The notes under the pieces are model-generated. The model worked only from the letters and a program-made list of their open reading frames with translations. It searched no databases and had not been told where the DNA came from. Positions 1 to 11,979 of a DNA stretch of 64,000 nucleotides are shown piece by piece (positions within the stretch are counted from its first letter, which is position 1; each line of letters opens with the position of its first letter). This stretch comes from Ilex aquifolium. Taxonomy: Eukaryota; Streptophyta; Magnoliopsida; Aquifoliales; Aquifoliaceae. The translations under genes and the position numbers were made by a program. The stretch is taken from positions 28,453,701-28,517,700 of the forward strand of contig OX637391.1 of NCBI GenBank assembly GCA_951799425.1. The letters run 5' to 3'.

Positions 1-875
1 ACGGGTGCCGTGTAAGAGGGTTAGTATACTAATGCCTGGGTTGGATACGTCACTGCCATTGGTGTGGCATACGCCCTTCCTAAAGGATGGATATCTTTGA
101 TAAGATTTGTGTGGGTGTGTGTGGGTTAGATATTACTCAATGTGTCGATTCATGGGGTTTGCCTTACATCATGTTTGAGATACATATACATATGGATGGA
201 TTGTTGTATTATTGTGGAGAATGGTTTCCTACAAGGACTTGTGGGAGTATGGGATTTCATAAGGTCTTGTGGGAAAATGGTTTATATTTTGGAAAATGGA
301 TATTGATTGGATCTTGGTTTCTTTTACTGTTTATGTAAATTACTGTTGCTACTTAAACTTGAGATCCATTTTAAAATGTCCCTGTTTTACCTCAAAGATT
401 ATGTATGCTATTTGTGAAATGAGACCGGCCATTTTATATGTTTTTATAAACCTTGTTTGAGTTTGGGAAGATTTTGCTACAGAGCTTCGTGCTCATCCCC
501 TACAATTAATATTTTTCTGATTTGGCTTTAGAGGAAGAGCTCGGTGTGAATGTGCCGGGCCTTGGGGAAGCTTCCTTGGAGGGGAACCTAGATCCCAAGG
601 TGGACATATAGAGATGTAGCTTCTTTTGTACTAGACTAGAGAATTTATTTTGAGATCATGTATTGTCTAGTATTCTGTTTATTCCGCTGCTAAGTTTAAG
701 TAGAATTCTTTTGGAATGTAATTGCCATAGCTTGGCTTATTCTTTTGGGATGATATTGTAAATTCTATGGATGATGAATGAAAAACTTTTCTTATTGATG
801 GATTATATTAGTGCTCTCATTATGTAAATGGTTTTAGAATGTAATGCCGTCCAGGGTGGTATTTGGGGCGTTACA
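1..875 (+). repeat. 3' part of a Gypsy LTR (left end outside window)
   Basis: No gene is seen in this stretch. It ends in GGGGCGTTACA, nearly the same end as the Tekay LTRs of E and F (GGGGCGTCACA). Immediately after it the sequence becomes family A LTR, starting with gaaac (876-880), the likely right copy of the target duplication. The left copy lies outside the window, so a solo LTR cannot be told from a full element. Assignment to the chromovirus lineage rests only on the terminal motif and is an inference. Confidence 0.55.
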
Positions 876-1077
876 GAAACTCTTCCACTTTTCTAGAGTT
901 TTGCCAAAGCCGTGAAGGGTGGAACGTGATTCACTTATTCGTCGTCGAAGATCGGCTCCTTGCTTATTGGGCTTTACTGTGTAACTCCTCTACTTAGAGG
1001 GATGAGCATCACTCACTTTTCTAGCTTTACCAAAGCCATGAAGAGTGAGTAGTTTCTCATTCCCTCTTTAGTAAGAG

Positions 1078-2760
1078 TGATTGGTTGGAAATGCGGTGTT
1101 GTATCCTAACCTCTAAACATCATCCCTAAATGTGTGTATGGCTTATAGGAATGGGTGAGTGTCACTCTCACTCGGAATGATGCAAAAGATTAGGCAACAA
1201 TGGAATGGTGATGGAAATGAATGGAATGAACAAAATGTATGGAATGAAATGTGGAATGGAATGCGTGTGAACAAAAGCGCTCCCCAATCGTAAGGAGTCT
1301 CTTGTTGTCGGTGTTTTACTTGGAAAAGTATTACAAGGTCGTCTCCTCAGGGAAGGAAAGGGAGTTTTGTGAAAGTGATTTTGCAAAAAGAGAAAAGAAA
1401 GTGTAAAATCTTGTATTTGTGTTTTGTTGAGTTTTGTTCAAAATGAAAATGCAAGAAAGCAAGTGTTGGCTAATCCAAGAGGTTCATTCCAATGGGAATA
1501 TCAAGCCAACTCAAAGCCTTCCTCCAATGGTGCCTAGAAGTACGATTGATTCATGGGAAGCTAGGGATAAAATGGTGAGTATCCAAGCATAAACCGTGAC
1601 TAGGCCTACGGAATATCAAAGACTCACCAATTTATCCACCCTCAACCCAATCAAACCGAGCCAACATACACCGAGAGAAGGAATGAAAGAGAGTTGGAAT
1701 GGAATCCCCAAATGGAATTCACCCTTGGACTAACCAACTTAAAAGCTAGCTACTTATGCATAAATGAAAGACAAGCATAATGTAAATAGACATATAAAGG
1801 AAATGGAGATTAAAGCATGAAACTTAACTTGAAGCAATAAATCTAAAACTATGAAGAAAAACATTCAATACCCATTTTAAGAAAAGCTTGAAGTGGAAAG
1901 ACTCATACAACAATGGTGAAAGCTAGAACATGTAACTAAAGTTGCAATGTACTTGAAAGGAATGGGATTAAAGACAATAAATTAAACTTAGAAGATCCTT
2001 ACAAGAGATTAAAAAATATTTCTACAACTTGAATGGAGAAGAAAATGCAAAAACGTCACTATTCATCATCTTCCTCCTTGGAGCTCCAAAAAACTAATCC
2101 TAAGCTTAGGTAGCCAACTCACTTTGCAATGCTGAATAATGCTGAGTATATGGAGTGTGAGCCTTCAATTTTCGTGCATGGTGGTCCCCACAAGCTGTGT
2201 GCAGAGCCTCCATCAATAGGTTGCAGGTGATGGCTTGGACAGGGCATGACAGGGCACTCCTCAAGACCCAGCAGCTCAACTTCTCACTCCTCTCATTAAT
2301 GCTCTCTTGCAATCAATAGTCCAAAGGAGGTGTGAACACAATGAATAGTGTTGTGGGCTTGCAGGAGGCAGGTGGGAGAAGACATGGTGGGGTCCACAAA
2401 AATCGGCTGAGACAAGTTCGCAGAATTTGGGCAAAATTCCTTCGGGCGTACCGGTACGCGTACCGGTACGCAGCACTCCAGTAGGGTCATCGTACCGGTA
2501 CGTGTACCGGTACGCTAGCCCTTTTTTTCCTGAATTTCTTCCTGTCCTCCCCTGTTGAGCTTGCCTTTGGTTTTCCTTCGCCCTTATTCATCTTGATGTA
2601 TTTGAGAAGCCTCAAGATGGTTATGTTGCGCACTTTTACCCTGCAATCATCAAATGCTAAATTGAGAAATTATGAAGTAAAACTCCATCTTTTAATTATA
2701 AAAACCATTCAATTAACATTGATTTGCACATGTGAATCATACAATATATTGTGCTAATCA
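1078..2760 (-). mobile_element. Solo LTR, Athila-like, related to G, minus strand
   Basis: The 1683-bp unit is bounded by TG...CA and flanked by the 5-bp duplication AAGAG (1073-1077 and 2761-2765). Removing it and one AAGAG restores a continuous A-family LTR. The sequence at 1140-1430 is the inverse of the LTR end seen in G (about 60160-60450). It carries four GTACCGGTAC palindromes at 2448-2513. There is no internal region, so it is a solo LTR left by LTR-LTR recombination. No coding frame in it looks real. Confidence 0.9.
2448..2513. repeat. Two pairs of GTACCGGTAC palindromes in solo LTR
   Basis: The 10-bp perfect palindrome occurs at 2448-2457, 2460-2469, 2492-2501 and 2504-2513. Each pair has a 2-bp spacer. 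The same paired arrangement occurs in D, F and G. Confidence 0.9.
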
Positions 2761-3280
2761 AAGAGGTAATGGACATGTATAAATCATCTGGAAGTTATAT
2801 CTGTGCATTTCGTTTATGCTTAATGCTTTATATTTCACTTGCTTATTGAATGATTGACTGCATCTAGCAAAACTAAGGTACTTTGTATAACCTTGAACAC
2901 TTTCTATAACATAGATAACTCTTGTATAGAAAGACTCATCGGTTCAAGGCAAGTACCCTGGCTAGATCTTCATGAATACCCTTAAATCTTCACCATTATT
3001 GTGCTTCAATTAAAGATATGGAAATGGAATATTAATGTCATGGTTGGATGCCTTGTAGAAACACTTGTTTGTAGACGGGTTGAGTCTCGGCACAGACGAT
3101 TAGTAGTTAAAATTAGCATATCACTATGCCTTTTTAAGACTAATTATACTTTGATGGAGTTTAAATGATGACATTTCATGTCCTAAAGTGAACAAGGGCT
3201 CAAGGGCAACAAATATCAAACTTGAATGTAACACCAGCATATTGGGGGACAAAATTGGAAAAGCTTGGAACAAAGCAAGA

Positions 3281-3605
3281 ACGTTCGAACGCCAACTCAC
3301 GTTGAATGTTCCCTTGAATTATTTGAAGACCTTACTGCTGAGATATGGCGCGTTGCATATGAGAAGAAAAACTTTGAAGTACTTGAGTACCACGTTCGAA
3401 CGCCCACTCACGTTCAAACATTCTCCTCCACTATTAAGGACTAGGCTAATGAGTGTAAAAGCAGTGGTTCAAAGCGTATGGAAGTAGATCTCCAGAAGAC
3501 TACAGGCCACTTGAGTGGGAAGATCAGACCCCATCTAGCATTCAAACGACCACCTAGCAAAGACAGAAGCAACGTTTGAACGTCAGACAACGTTCGAACG
3601 TTGTC
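3281..3605. repeat. Palindrome array ACGTTCGAACGT in 5' LTR of A
   Basis: Perfect or slightly decayed copies occur at 3281-3291, 3301-3310 (decayed), 3392-3402, 3410-3420, 3571-3583 and 3586-3605. The last is a perfect 20-bp palindrome, GACAACGTTCGAACGTTGTC. The array lies about 110 bp upstream of the LTR TATA box. The 3' LTR has the matching array at about 62596-62920, and an internal array of the same motif lies at 17053-17362. Confidence 0.85.
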
Positions 3606-3711
3606 CCAAGACAGACTGCAGAGTGGTTGATCTTCTCTCCGGACATTGGGACTTTCACTTGGACTTTCAAGGCCTTGTACTATTCCTCCACATTACCCCC
3701 TCCTCTTTACC

Positions 3712-3734
3712 TATAAATACTCCCATTGTGGGAG
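3712..3734 (+). promoter_or_regulatory. LTR promoter of A: TATAAATA with adjoining hairpin
   Basis: TATAAATA at 3712-3719 is followed at once by CTCCCA-TTG-TGGGAG (3720-3734), a 6-bp inverted repeat. The same pair is kept in the 3' LTR near 63051. This is the only strong TATA box in the LTR. The start site is inferred, not shown. Confidence 0.7.
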
Positions 3735-4888
3735 CTTCAAATGGGAGTTGGGTTTGCACTAGACCAACATTTTCTTACTTTGTTAGACTTAGGTTTTCAA
3801 TTACATGCATAGAGGGAGATAGATCACTTTTGGTTGAGGAGGAAACCCTCTAAAAGTGACTAGCTTTCTTCTACTTTGAATACTTGTTTCATTCACTTCC
3901 ATTGCTTGAGCTTCTTCCCTTAGAGGAGTGAAACTCTTCCACTTTTCTAGAGCTTCGCCAAAGCTGTGAATGATGGAACGTGATTCACTCATTCTTTGTC
4001 GAAGATCGGCTCCTTGTTTATTGTGCTTTACCTTGTAACTCCTCTACATGGAGGAATGAGCATCACTCACTTTTCTAGCTTTACCAAAGCCATGAAGAGT
4101 GAGTAGTTTCTCATTCACTTTTTAGAAAGAGGTGATGGACATGTATAAATTATCCGGAAGTTATATCTGTGCATTTTCGATTATGCTTAATGCTTTATAT
4201 TCCCCTTGCTTATTGAATGATTGATTGCATCTAGCAAAGCTAAGGTACTTTGTATAACCATGAGTACTTTCTATAACATAGATAACTCTTGCATAGAAAG
4301 ACTCATCGGTTCAAGGAAAGTACCCCGGCTAGATCTTCATGACTACCCTTCAATCTTCACCATTATTGTGCTTCAATTAAAGAATGAAAATGGAATATTA
4401 ATTCCATGGTTGGATGCCTTGTAGAAATACTTGCTTGTTTGTAGACAGGTTAAGTCTCGGCACAGACAATTCTTGTAAACTTTTAAAAAGACATCGGAAT
4501 CATGCTCTTAATTCTCACAATCCACATTTATCTTCCGATTAACTTGCTGTTGACACAGGGGTTAATTGAGTTATCAAGTACAAGTATAATAAATCGGATG
4601 ATTAACTTCATATCCAGATCCTCGAACTAAAGAATGACCTTTTTACATTTGAGCTTATATTTTTTCTAGAAAACCTTCTTGGAAGGAATCCTATATTCTG
4701 TCTAGGAAAATCCAATACACCACACAACTTCAAATCTCAAAGGTTACAATCATTTGGTCTCCACCACTGCTTACTTTGAAACACCAGCAATAGTTCCCTG
4801 TGGATTCGACTCCGGACTTAAACCAGATTATTACTAGAGCTTGACCGCCTGCACTTGGGTGTACACATTTCGAATCAAGATAAGTTTT

Positions 4889-4906
4889 TTGCGCCGTTGC
4901 CGGGGA
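4889..4906 (+). other. Primer-binding site of A (tRNA-Asp type)
   Basis: Eighteen bases match TGGCGCCGTTGCCGGGGA with one mismatch (second base T for G). The site lies 6 bp after the LTR end. A tRNA-Asp primer is characteristic of the Athila lineage. Confidence 0.85.
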
Positions 4907-4997
4907 ACCATAAAAGGTGTTTTAAGGTAAAAGGTAAAAAGACCTTCCTTTTTGTATATATTTTTAACTTTGGATAATTTTCTTTTACTTTTTTTTT

Positions 4998-6652
4998 ATG
5001 TCTGAGGACGCTCCTCGCTCTCAAAATTTGCCGGCAGAATCTTTTGGGTCTGTGAATCAGCCTGAACCATCTTCACTTAGATCAGTAGCAGACTCTTATG
5101 AAAATAATATGGCAAATAATGAGAGACAAGGAGATGTCCCTGTGAGAGAGGGGGAAGTGCCTAACATTCAAACGTTGCGGGATTACTTACATCCCACAAG
5201 AAATAGTGGCCCCTCTTGTTTTATCTTTCCTACAATTGCACCCCTCTTTAACGTACCCCTCTTTAACGTAAAGGCGGGGACAGTTCAACTACGTCCTCAA
5301 TTTCATGGACTCGAATATGAAAATCCGTATCTGCACATAAACGATTTTGAGGAAGTATGTGGAACATTTCAAGACAATTCTGAACTGGCCAAGATGAAAC
5401 TTTTTCCTTTCTCTATAAAGGATAAGCTAAACAATGGCTAAATTCTTTGAAAGCTCTTTCAATACCTGACTGGCAGGCATTACAGAATGAATTTTTCAGA
5501 AAGTTTTTTCCACTACACCGCACCAATGCACTAAAAAGGCAAATCATGAATTTTTCGGTTAAAGAAGGAGAAACATTTTACCAAAGTTGGGAAAGATTCA
5601 AAGATCTTCTCCAATCCTGCCCACACCATGCTTTTGAGAATTGGACTTTAGTAGGATTTTTCTATGACTCCTTGCCCACTAGACTACGTCAGTTTGTCGA
5701 AATGATGGCTCAAGGAGAGTTCATGGGTAAGAGTTTGGAGGACGCATTCAATTTTTTTGATACCATATCTGATAGTTCTCAAATGTAGGACTTAGCCTCT
5801 CCTACCACTGTTGAAGTCAGACCATCTACTTCCCAAGGGGGTAAGTATGTCTTGAAAGATGATGATGACCTAAGAGCGAAAATGTCCACCCTATCTCGAA
5901 AGCTTGAAGCTTTAGAGATGAAAAATGTCCATCACGTTGATGTTGGGCCTCCCACAGAACAAGTGTGTGGGATTTGTGCACTAACAGGACACCCTATTGG
6001 GGAGTGTCCAACCATTCTGGCATTCAAAGAGGTCTTGTTGGAACAGACAAATGCAATTTCCAACTTCAACAAACCTTACTCCAATCCCTATTCTGAAACA
6101 TACAATCTAGGGTGGCGGAATCATCCGAACTTCAGTTGGAGGAACACACAACCGACTCCCATGAACCAACAACAAAATTCACAACTACCACCTCAAGGAC
6201 CTCCCGCATATCAACCATACTAACCACCACACAAGAGGAGCCTTGAGGATACACTGAACCAGTTCATGCAAACCCAAATGAACTACAATACCCATTCCAC
6301 ACAGGCTTTCACCGATTTCAAAGCACAGACCACCCAGTCTTTCGAGGATATCAAAAGCCACATCAAAAAATTGACTCAATCCATGAGCACACACGAGAAG
6401 AGCAAGTTTCCTGCCCAACGATCCCATGCACTAAACCAATTGAGCCTGAACCTGTGATTGAAAAAGAGCCTGAACCATCAAAGGAAAAAAAACCTTCATG
6501 CCATATTCCTGCTCCTTTCCCTCATAGACTCAAAACAGTCCAGAAGGTGAGCAACCAGCCAGAAATTTATGAATTTTTAAGTAAGTAAAGATCAACATCC
6601 CACTTCTGGATGCAATCAAACAAGTTTCGTCTTATGCCATGTTTCTGAAAGA
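4998..6652 (+). pseudogene. Decayed gag and start of protease region of A
   Basis: The frame opens at 4998 and parallels B's gag (23454 on): a leader, the RDYLHPTRN segment, the retrotransposon gag domain (about 5270-5780), and a zinc knuckle CX2CX4HX4C near 5968-6009 (CGICALTGHPIGEC). A 1-bp loss at about 5412 shifts the frame and meets a stop at 5439. The next frame has stops at 5786 (a Trp codon in B) and 6221 (a Gln codon in B). After about 6424 the part encoding the conserved TLRSGK motif is deleted, and the match resumes with the pre-protease segment until element C interrupts it at 6658. Gag packages the element RNA into virus-like particles; this copy cannot make a full protein. Confidence 0.85.
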
Positions 6653-6657
6653 CTTGT

Positions 6658-8004
6658 TGATGAGTTGGTTTTATACCTACGAATTGAGTACTTTCGGCTT
6701 GAGGAATTTGCAAGTTTTCAATTATTTTATGTTCTTTTTTATTTGTTTTGTATGTTTTGATGTTATTTGAAAGGAATCATCATTTGGAAGCAAACAAGAT
6801 CATTTGGAAGGAAACAAGGTCAATTTGGAGCCTAAATGTTGGGTTTTTTAAGGCAAAACAACAAGGGAGCTGAAGGCTTAAAAGAGACCAGCGCTGTTCC
6901 AGCACCTTTTCAGCGCCCCTGCGCCCACTTACTGCCCATTCAGTGCTGATCCAGCACCTTTCCAGTGCAGTTGCGCTTGTGTTGGAAGTTGGACGTGAAT
7001 TATGACTTGTTTTGACCCGAAATTGGACTCTAATGCCTCATATATGCTAGGGTTTGAGGGGGACATAAAAAGACTGACTTTGGGGGCTGAAAAGAAGAGA
7101 AAAATACCAAGGATTGATAGAAAATTGAAGGCAAGAATCAAAGGAACCGACGCGAAGAAAATCGGACCTGAAGGTTAGAGAGGAGTTGAAGATTGCAACT
7201 AAGTTTTCATTCTTTTCTCTTACTTTTAGTTCTTGATTTTTTGAGGTGTTGTTTAATTTGAGGATGTTGTTTTTCAATTACATTATGAACTAAATTTTTA
7301 TTAAGATTGCAACGGAACCTAATGTCTAGTTAAATTGGTCTACTCTCGTTTCTAGTTCTTGTTGATCATAAATGAGTTGTTTGTCATATTTTGTGTTTAA
7401 TATATGATTGTGTGGCCAAAAATTAATTTGATAACTTAGATGAAATTGGAAGATGAATTCTAGGTTTAGATCTGAATATGATGACATGCGTCTGGTTAAT
7501 TCTTCTTAGGATTGAATTGTTGGGTTTGTGTATAGGATAGGAATATACCTATACGTCGTGTGTAAATTTTATGAGAGTTTGAACTTAATGAATCTATTCC
7601 AACTTATTTTGCATAGGAATATAGCAATTTAATTGGGAGAGATATGCTTATCTAACTATCGGAAGAGGTTTGATAAATAATTTTGAAGTTTCAGTTAACA
7701 ACTTATTTTGATCAATTAACTGGAAAGAGAGTGTAAAGATTTATACGAAGCATTAGGGGAAGTTGTAATCTTAAAATCTTTAATCTGTTAAATTCATTCC
7801 TTGATTATTAATTTTAGATTTAGTTTTAAACTAGTTATTCCATAGTTAATTCTAATTGTTTAAATAAAATTGAATTGATATAAAGTTAGTATTTGGAATT
7901 TATTAGTAATAATTCTCCGTGAGAACAATACTCTACTTATCACTTTATTACTTGTTGATCGTGTATACTTGCACGTAAATTGTCAATACCAAATTTGGAC
8001 AACA
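6658..8004 (+). repeat. 5' LTR of element C
   Basis: The 1347-bp LTR runs from TGATGAGTTGG to GGACAACA. It pairs with 11980-13297. Length differences come from small indels near 6900-6975 and 7917-7940. Confidence 0.92.
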
Positions 8005-8010
8005 AGTTTT

Positions 8011-8028
8011 TGGCGCCGTTGCTGGGGA
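8011..8028 (+). other. Primer-binding site of C (tRNA-Asp type)
   Basis: TGGCGCCGTTGCTGGGGA differs by one base from the tRNA-Asp complement in B (23341-23358). Confidence 0.88.
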
Positions 8029-8134
8029 ATTATTCTAGTAACTATTTCAATATTAATTTCAATGAATTTGATCTTAGTTTAAACTTATTTAATTTTCTGT
8101 TTTATTTTCTTTTGTTGGTACTCTGGAAATTTGT

Positions 8135-10540
8135 ATGCTAACACGATCTAAAGGTCAGGAGCTACTATCGTACGAAGACGAAATCGAGAGAAGGTGTCGA
8201 AACTTGCGAAAACAGTGTCAAGAAGAAAACAACCAAGAAGCTATGGCTGAAGATGAACAAAAATCGTTAAGGGATTATGCTATGCCGCTTGTGGCGAAAA
8301 TACAATCGAGCATTCGAAGGCCCGCAATTCAAGCAAACAATTTCGAGATCAAGTCGGGTACCATTCAAATGATCCAGAATTCAGTGCAATTTGGGGGTTT
8401 GCCTAACGATGACCCAAAAGATCATTTGAGGAGTTTTCTGGAGATATGCGACACATTCAGATACAATGGGGTTTCTGAAGATGCAATTAGACTTCGACTT
8501 TTCCCTTTCTCACTTCGTGATAAGGCGAAGAGTTGGTTGCATTCATTGCCGTCGAATTCTATTACTACGTGGTCAGAGTTAGCTCAAAAATTCTTAGCTA
8601 AATTTTTTCCACCAGCCAAAACTGCAAGGATGAGGAACGACATCACTTCATTCGCACAGCATGATTCTGAGACTCTCTATGAAGCTTGGGAGCGATTCAA
8701 AGACTTACTCCGAAAATGCCCTCACCATGGTATTCCTAATTGGTTGCAAGTTCAAACGTTCTACAACGGGTTGTTTAGTGCTACCCGAACTATTATCGAT
8801 GCAGCTGTAGGAGGGGCACTGATGGGGAAGAATTTCGATGAAGCCTACGAATTATTGGAGACGATGGCTGCCAACAATTAGCAGTGGCACTCTACAAAGA
8901 TCAATCAACCAAAGGTAACAGGGATTTATGAAGTTGATGCAGTTACTGCATTGGCTGCACAAGTTGCTACGTTATCAAAGAAAATTGATGCTCTAGGGGT
9001 ACAGCCTATTCAGAGTGTGGCAGTTGTCTGTGAATTGTGTGCAGAGAACCATCCGAGTAATCAATGTGCAATTAATCCTGAGTCGGTACAATACATTGGT
9101 AACCACAACAGGCAACAATATAGCAATAATTCCAACAATTATAACCCTGGTTGGAGGAATCATTCGGGCTTTTCATGGAATAATAATCAAGCCCAAACTT
9201 CTGCTCCAACACAATCATACCCACCAGGCTTTCAGAATCAAACTCCACCACAGTAGGAAAAGAAGTCGAATTTGGAGGAGTTGCTTTCCAAATATATAGC
9301 ACATAATGAGACCAGGATGAACAATCAGGAAGTATCAATTCGAAACCTGGAAAATCAAATGGGTCAGCTTGCTAATGCCATTAACAACCGACCTCAAGGA
9401 GCTTTACCTAGTGATACGAAGATCAATCCTAAGAGGGAAGGTAAGGAGCACTGCAATGCTATTACATTACGAAGCGGAAAAGAGTTACCTGAGGTTGTTG
9501 GTGGAACTCCAAGACAATCATATGGAGATGATAGTGAGGGTAAAGAAATAAAAGACAGCAGGAATGTGGACCATGAAAAGAAGGAATGTGATCCAGTTGT
9601 AAATTCTAATGGAGGCAATCCGAGACCTATTGTGCCTACCGTGCCGTTTCCACAACGTTTGCAGAAACATAAGTGGGATAAGCAGTTCTCGAAATTCATG
9701 GAAGTGTTTAAGAAGCTTCAAATAAATATCCCTTTCGCAGAAGCAGTGGAGAAAATGCCTAATTATGTGAAAATTTTGAAGGAAATTCTGTCAAGGAAGA
9801 GAAAACTAGGTGATTTTGAGACAGTGGCACTTACAGAGGAGTGCAGTGCTATTCTTCAAAAGAAGCTACCACCAAAGCTCAAACATTCGGGTAGCTTTAC
9901 AATTTCATGCACAATAGGCAACCAGATTTTCGGGAAAGCATTGTGTGACTTGGGAGCTAGTATCAACTTGATGCCACTCTCAATTTATCAGCAATTAGGT
10001 TTGAAGGAAGCGAAGCCGACTAATGTTACATTGCAGCTGGCGGATAGATCACTCACTTATCCAAGGGGCATAGTTGAGGACGTTCTAGTGAAAGTGGATA
10101 AATTCATTTTTCCAGCTGATTTCATAGTCTTAGATTGTGAGGAAGATAGAGAAATACCTATTATTCTTGGGCGACCATTCTTAGCAACGGGGAGAACACT
10201 TATCGATATACAAAAAGGTGAGCTAATTATGCGAGTCCAAGATCAAGAGGTTACATTCAATGTATTTTCAGCTATGAAATTTCCAAAGGAACCGGAAGAA
10301 TGTTTTAGGGTTGATATGGTTGACAAGGCAGTGAATGAGGTATTCGTAGGAAGTTGTATTTCAGATCCATTTGAGAACGCCAAGCTATGTAAAGAGGAGG
10401 TGTTCCTACATGGAGCGATTGAAGTCGAGAAAGCCAAGTCAAAAAGAACTTTCAAAGTAAACGGGCAGAGACTGAAGCACTATTGGGGTGGCGACATTGA
10501 TCCTCAAAAGACCTCAATTACCCTTGCCGACCCGGGATGA
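8135..10540 (+). pseudogene. gag-protease frame of C fused to an integrase tail
   Basis: One frame of about 800 codons runs from ATG 8135 to a stop at 10538, interrupted only by two amber codons (8879-8881 and 9254-9256). In order it holds the retrotransposon gag domain (about 8330-8880), a zinc knuckle CX2CX3HX4C (about 9030-9070), the Athila motif ITLRSGK (about 9465), and an aspartic protease with the active site DLGAS (Asp codon 9947-9949). After the protease the frame passes at about 10400, without a break, into a tail (HGAIEVE...VNGQRLK) that in B and D ends the integrase region. The whole RT-RNase H-integrase core is missing and the junction is in frame. The amber codons could be ordinary nonsense mutations; readthrough is possible but unproved. 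Confidence 0.88.
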
Positions 10541-11401
10541 AACAGGGAGTAGTCAGGCTGAAGACTATAAAACAAGCGCTAATTGGGAGGCAACCCAAAT
10601 TTTAGTTTCTGAGTTTTATTTCATTTTATTTTAATTTAGTTTTTTTTTTTAAGAAATAATGTAGTTAGTTAGTTAGTGCATTTTAATTTGTATATCAATT
10701 GCTTGCAGGTCCCAAGGATTGAACATAAAGTTGGAGCACACACAAAGCCTTATAGGGAGCCAAGAACAACCCACCTATGTTTCCCGAATACACTCCCAAC
10801 TCTGTGGACGACGAGGACGCTGACAAGGATGCAAACTAGCGAAGTCTCAGGGAAGTCCTCTGTCTTAATTTTTTTCTACTTTATACATTGAGGACAATGT
10901 TTAGTTTAAGTTTGTGGCTGTTTTCTTGTTTGCATTTGCATTATTTGGAATGCATTTAGATAGTATGTTTTGCATTTAGATTGCATGTTTTATTACGACT
11001 TGAGCAATGAGTTGATTGAATTTGATTATGGCCAATGATGAATGGGATTAATTGTCAATTCAAGGGAAATTGATGAACATGTTGAGTTTGTAGTTTGACA
11101 TACTAGCTGGTTTTACAATGTTTGTGATCTTTTCATGCATGAGCACATACCCATCTGTTTGGTTAGTCATTATTTAGAGAATTTATTTGGTTAAATGCTT
11201 GTGGGAGATATCATTGAAACTCTAGAAACTTTTTTAAGCATCATTCAAAGCAAATTGAGGTTTTCATATTAGTTTGGGGGAAATTTTTGATATGATGGTT
11301 ATTTGAGAAAAAAAATGAGAATTTTGAAAATTTGTTTGATTTGATCCTTCATGAAATAAAAAATTATTAGAGAAAAAAAAAACAAAAGAAAGGGGCATGT
11401 G
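10541..11401 (+). other. Noncoding 3' region of C with acceptor-like site and eroded internal PPT
   Basis: No gene is seen. A splice-acceptor-like site (pyrimidines, then GCTTGCAG ending at 10708) precedes GTCCCAAGGATTGAACA, and GAGGACAATGTTTAGTTTAAG (10890-10910) resembles the box before the true PPT. The same order follows integrase in A and B. The remaining sequence is AT-rich, with an A-rich stretch at 11309-11390. Confidence 0.5.
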
Positions 11402-11555
11402 GTGAGTAGAGATGGAGCGTAAAACGCACTCACTCATAAACACATGTTGAGAACGAGATGGAGCGTAAAACGCACTCGTTTAAGAAAATGCGAGATGAAG
11501 CGTAAAACGCATTCGCTCAATAGGAGGTGAGATGGAGCATAAACTGCACTCACCA
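11402..11555. repeat. Four tandem hairpins with covarying arms in C
   Basis: Four units share the plan GAG-ATGGA-GCGT-AAA-ACGC-A-CTC. The flanks of three units are complementary yet different: AAC/GTT (about 11454-11482), GCG/CGC (about 11490-11516) and GGT/ACC (about 11526-11554). In the last unit the inner stem changes from GCGT/ACGC to GCA/TGC and still pairs. The first unit (about 11402-11434) pairs less well at the flanks. The array lies between the coding frame and the 3' LTR, so it would be in the element's RNA. Confidence 0.8.
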
Positions 11556-11960
11556 AACGAATGGAAAAGAGAAAGAAAAAAAAAGGTGAGAGAAACAAAA
11601 ATATGTGGACCTTCTAGTTATATGGTTGCCTTAATAAGCGGAGATTGATGTGAAACGTAAGTGCATAGAGTTGATATTGAGTATCTCCTATGAAGTATTT
11701 GATTACGTAAATGTATTTGGGCGATGACTAGCTTGATAGTTCGGATATGTACATGTATTTAAAGGGTCATGACCGGAGGTAAAATTAAGAAGTATGTTTA
11801 ATTGATAGACTTTGCACTGTTTTGAAGTTTCCCGTGAATTAGTATTTGTAGTAACTTTTTGGGGCCATTATTCAAATTCATATTGATCCATTGTTTGAGT
11901 AGTTAGTTGATTAATTTTTATAGTTTTTGTTTTTAGTATTTTGCTTGAGGACAAGCAAAG

Positions 11961-11979
11961 ATTTAAGTTTGGGGGTATT
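11961..11979 (+). other. Polypurine tract region of C
   Basis: ATTTAAGTTTGGGGGTATT directly precedes the 3' LTR and is preceded by GAGGACAAG. This is the usual Athila plus-strand primer position. Confidence 0.8.

Larger units (their letters stand above)
876..3096 (+). repeat. Relic family A LTR, interrupted by a solo LTR
   Basis: 876-1072 matches 3931-4130 of the intact A LTR, and 2766-3096 continues the same LTR (compare 4135-4466). The break is the solo LTR at 1078-2760. The relic stops inside the LTR sequence at 3096, exactly where element A begins, so A probably inserted into an older LTR of its own family. The rest of the relic would lie beyond 64000. Confidence 0.75.
3097..4882 (+). 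repeat. 5' LTR of element A
   Basis: The 1786-bp LTR starts CGATTAG (the 3' copy keeps TGATTAG, so the terminal T has mutated) and ends ...CAAGATA beside the PBS. It contains the ACGTTCGAACGT array (3281-3605) and a TATA box (3712). The region 3920-4130 is the same sequence seen in the relic LTR at 876-1072. No convincing coding frame is present. Confidence 0.9.
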
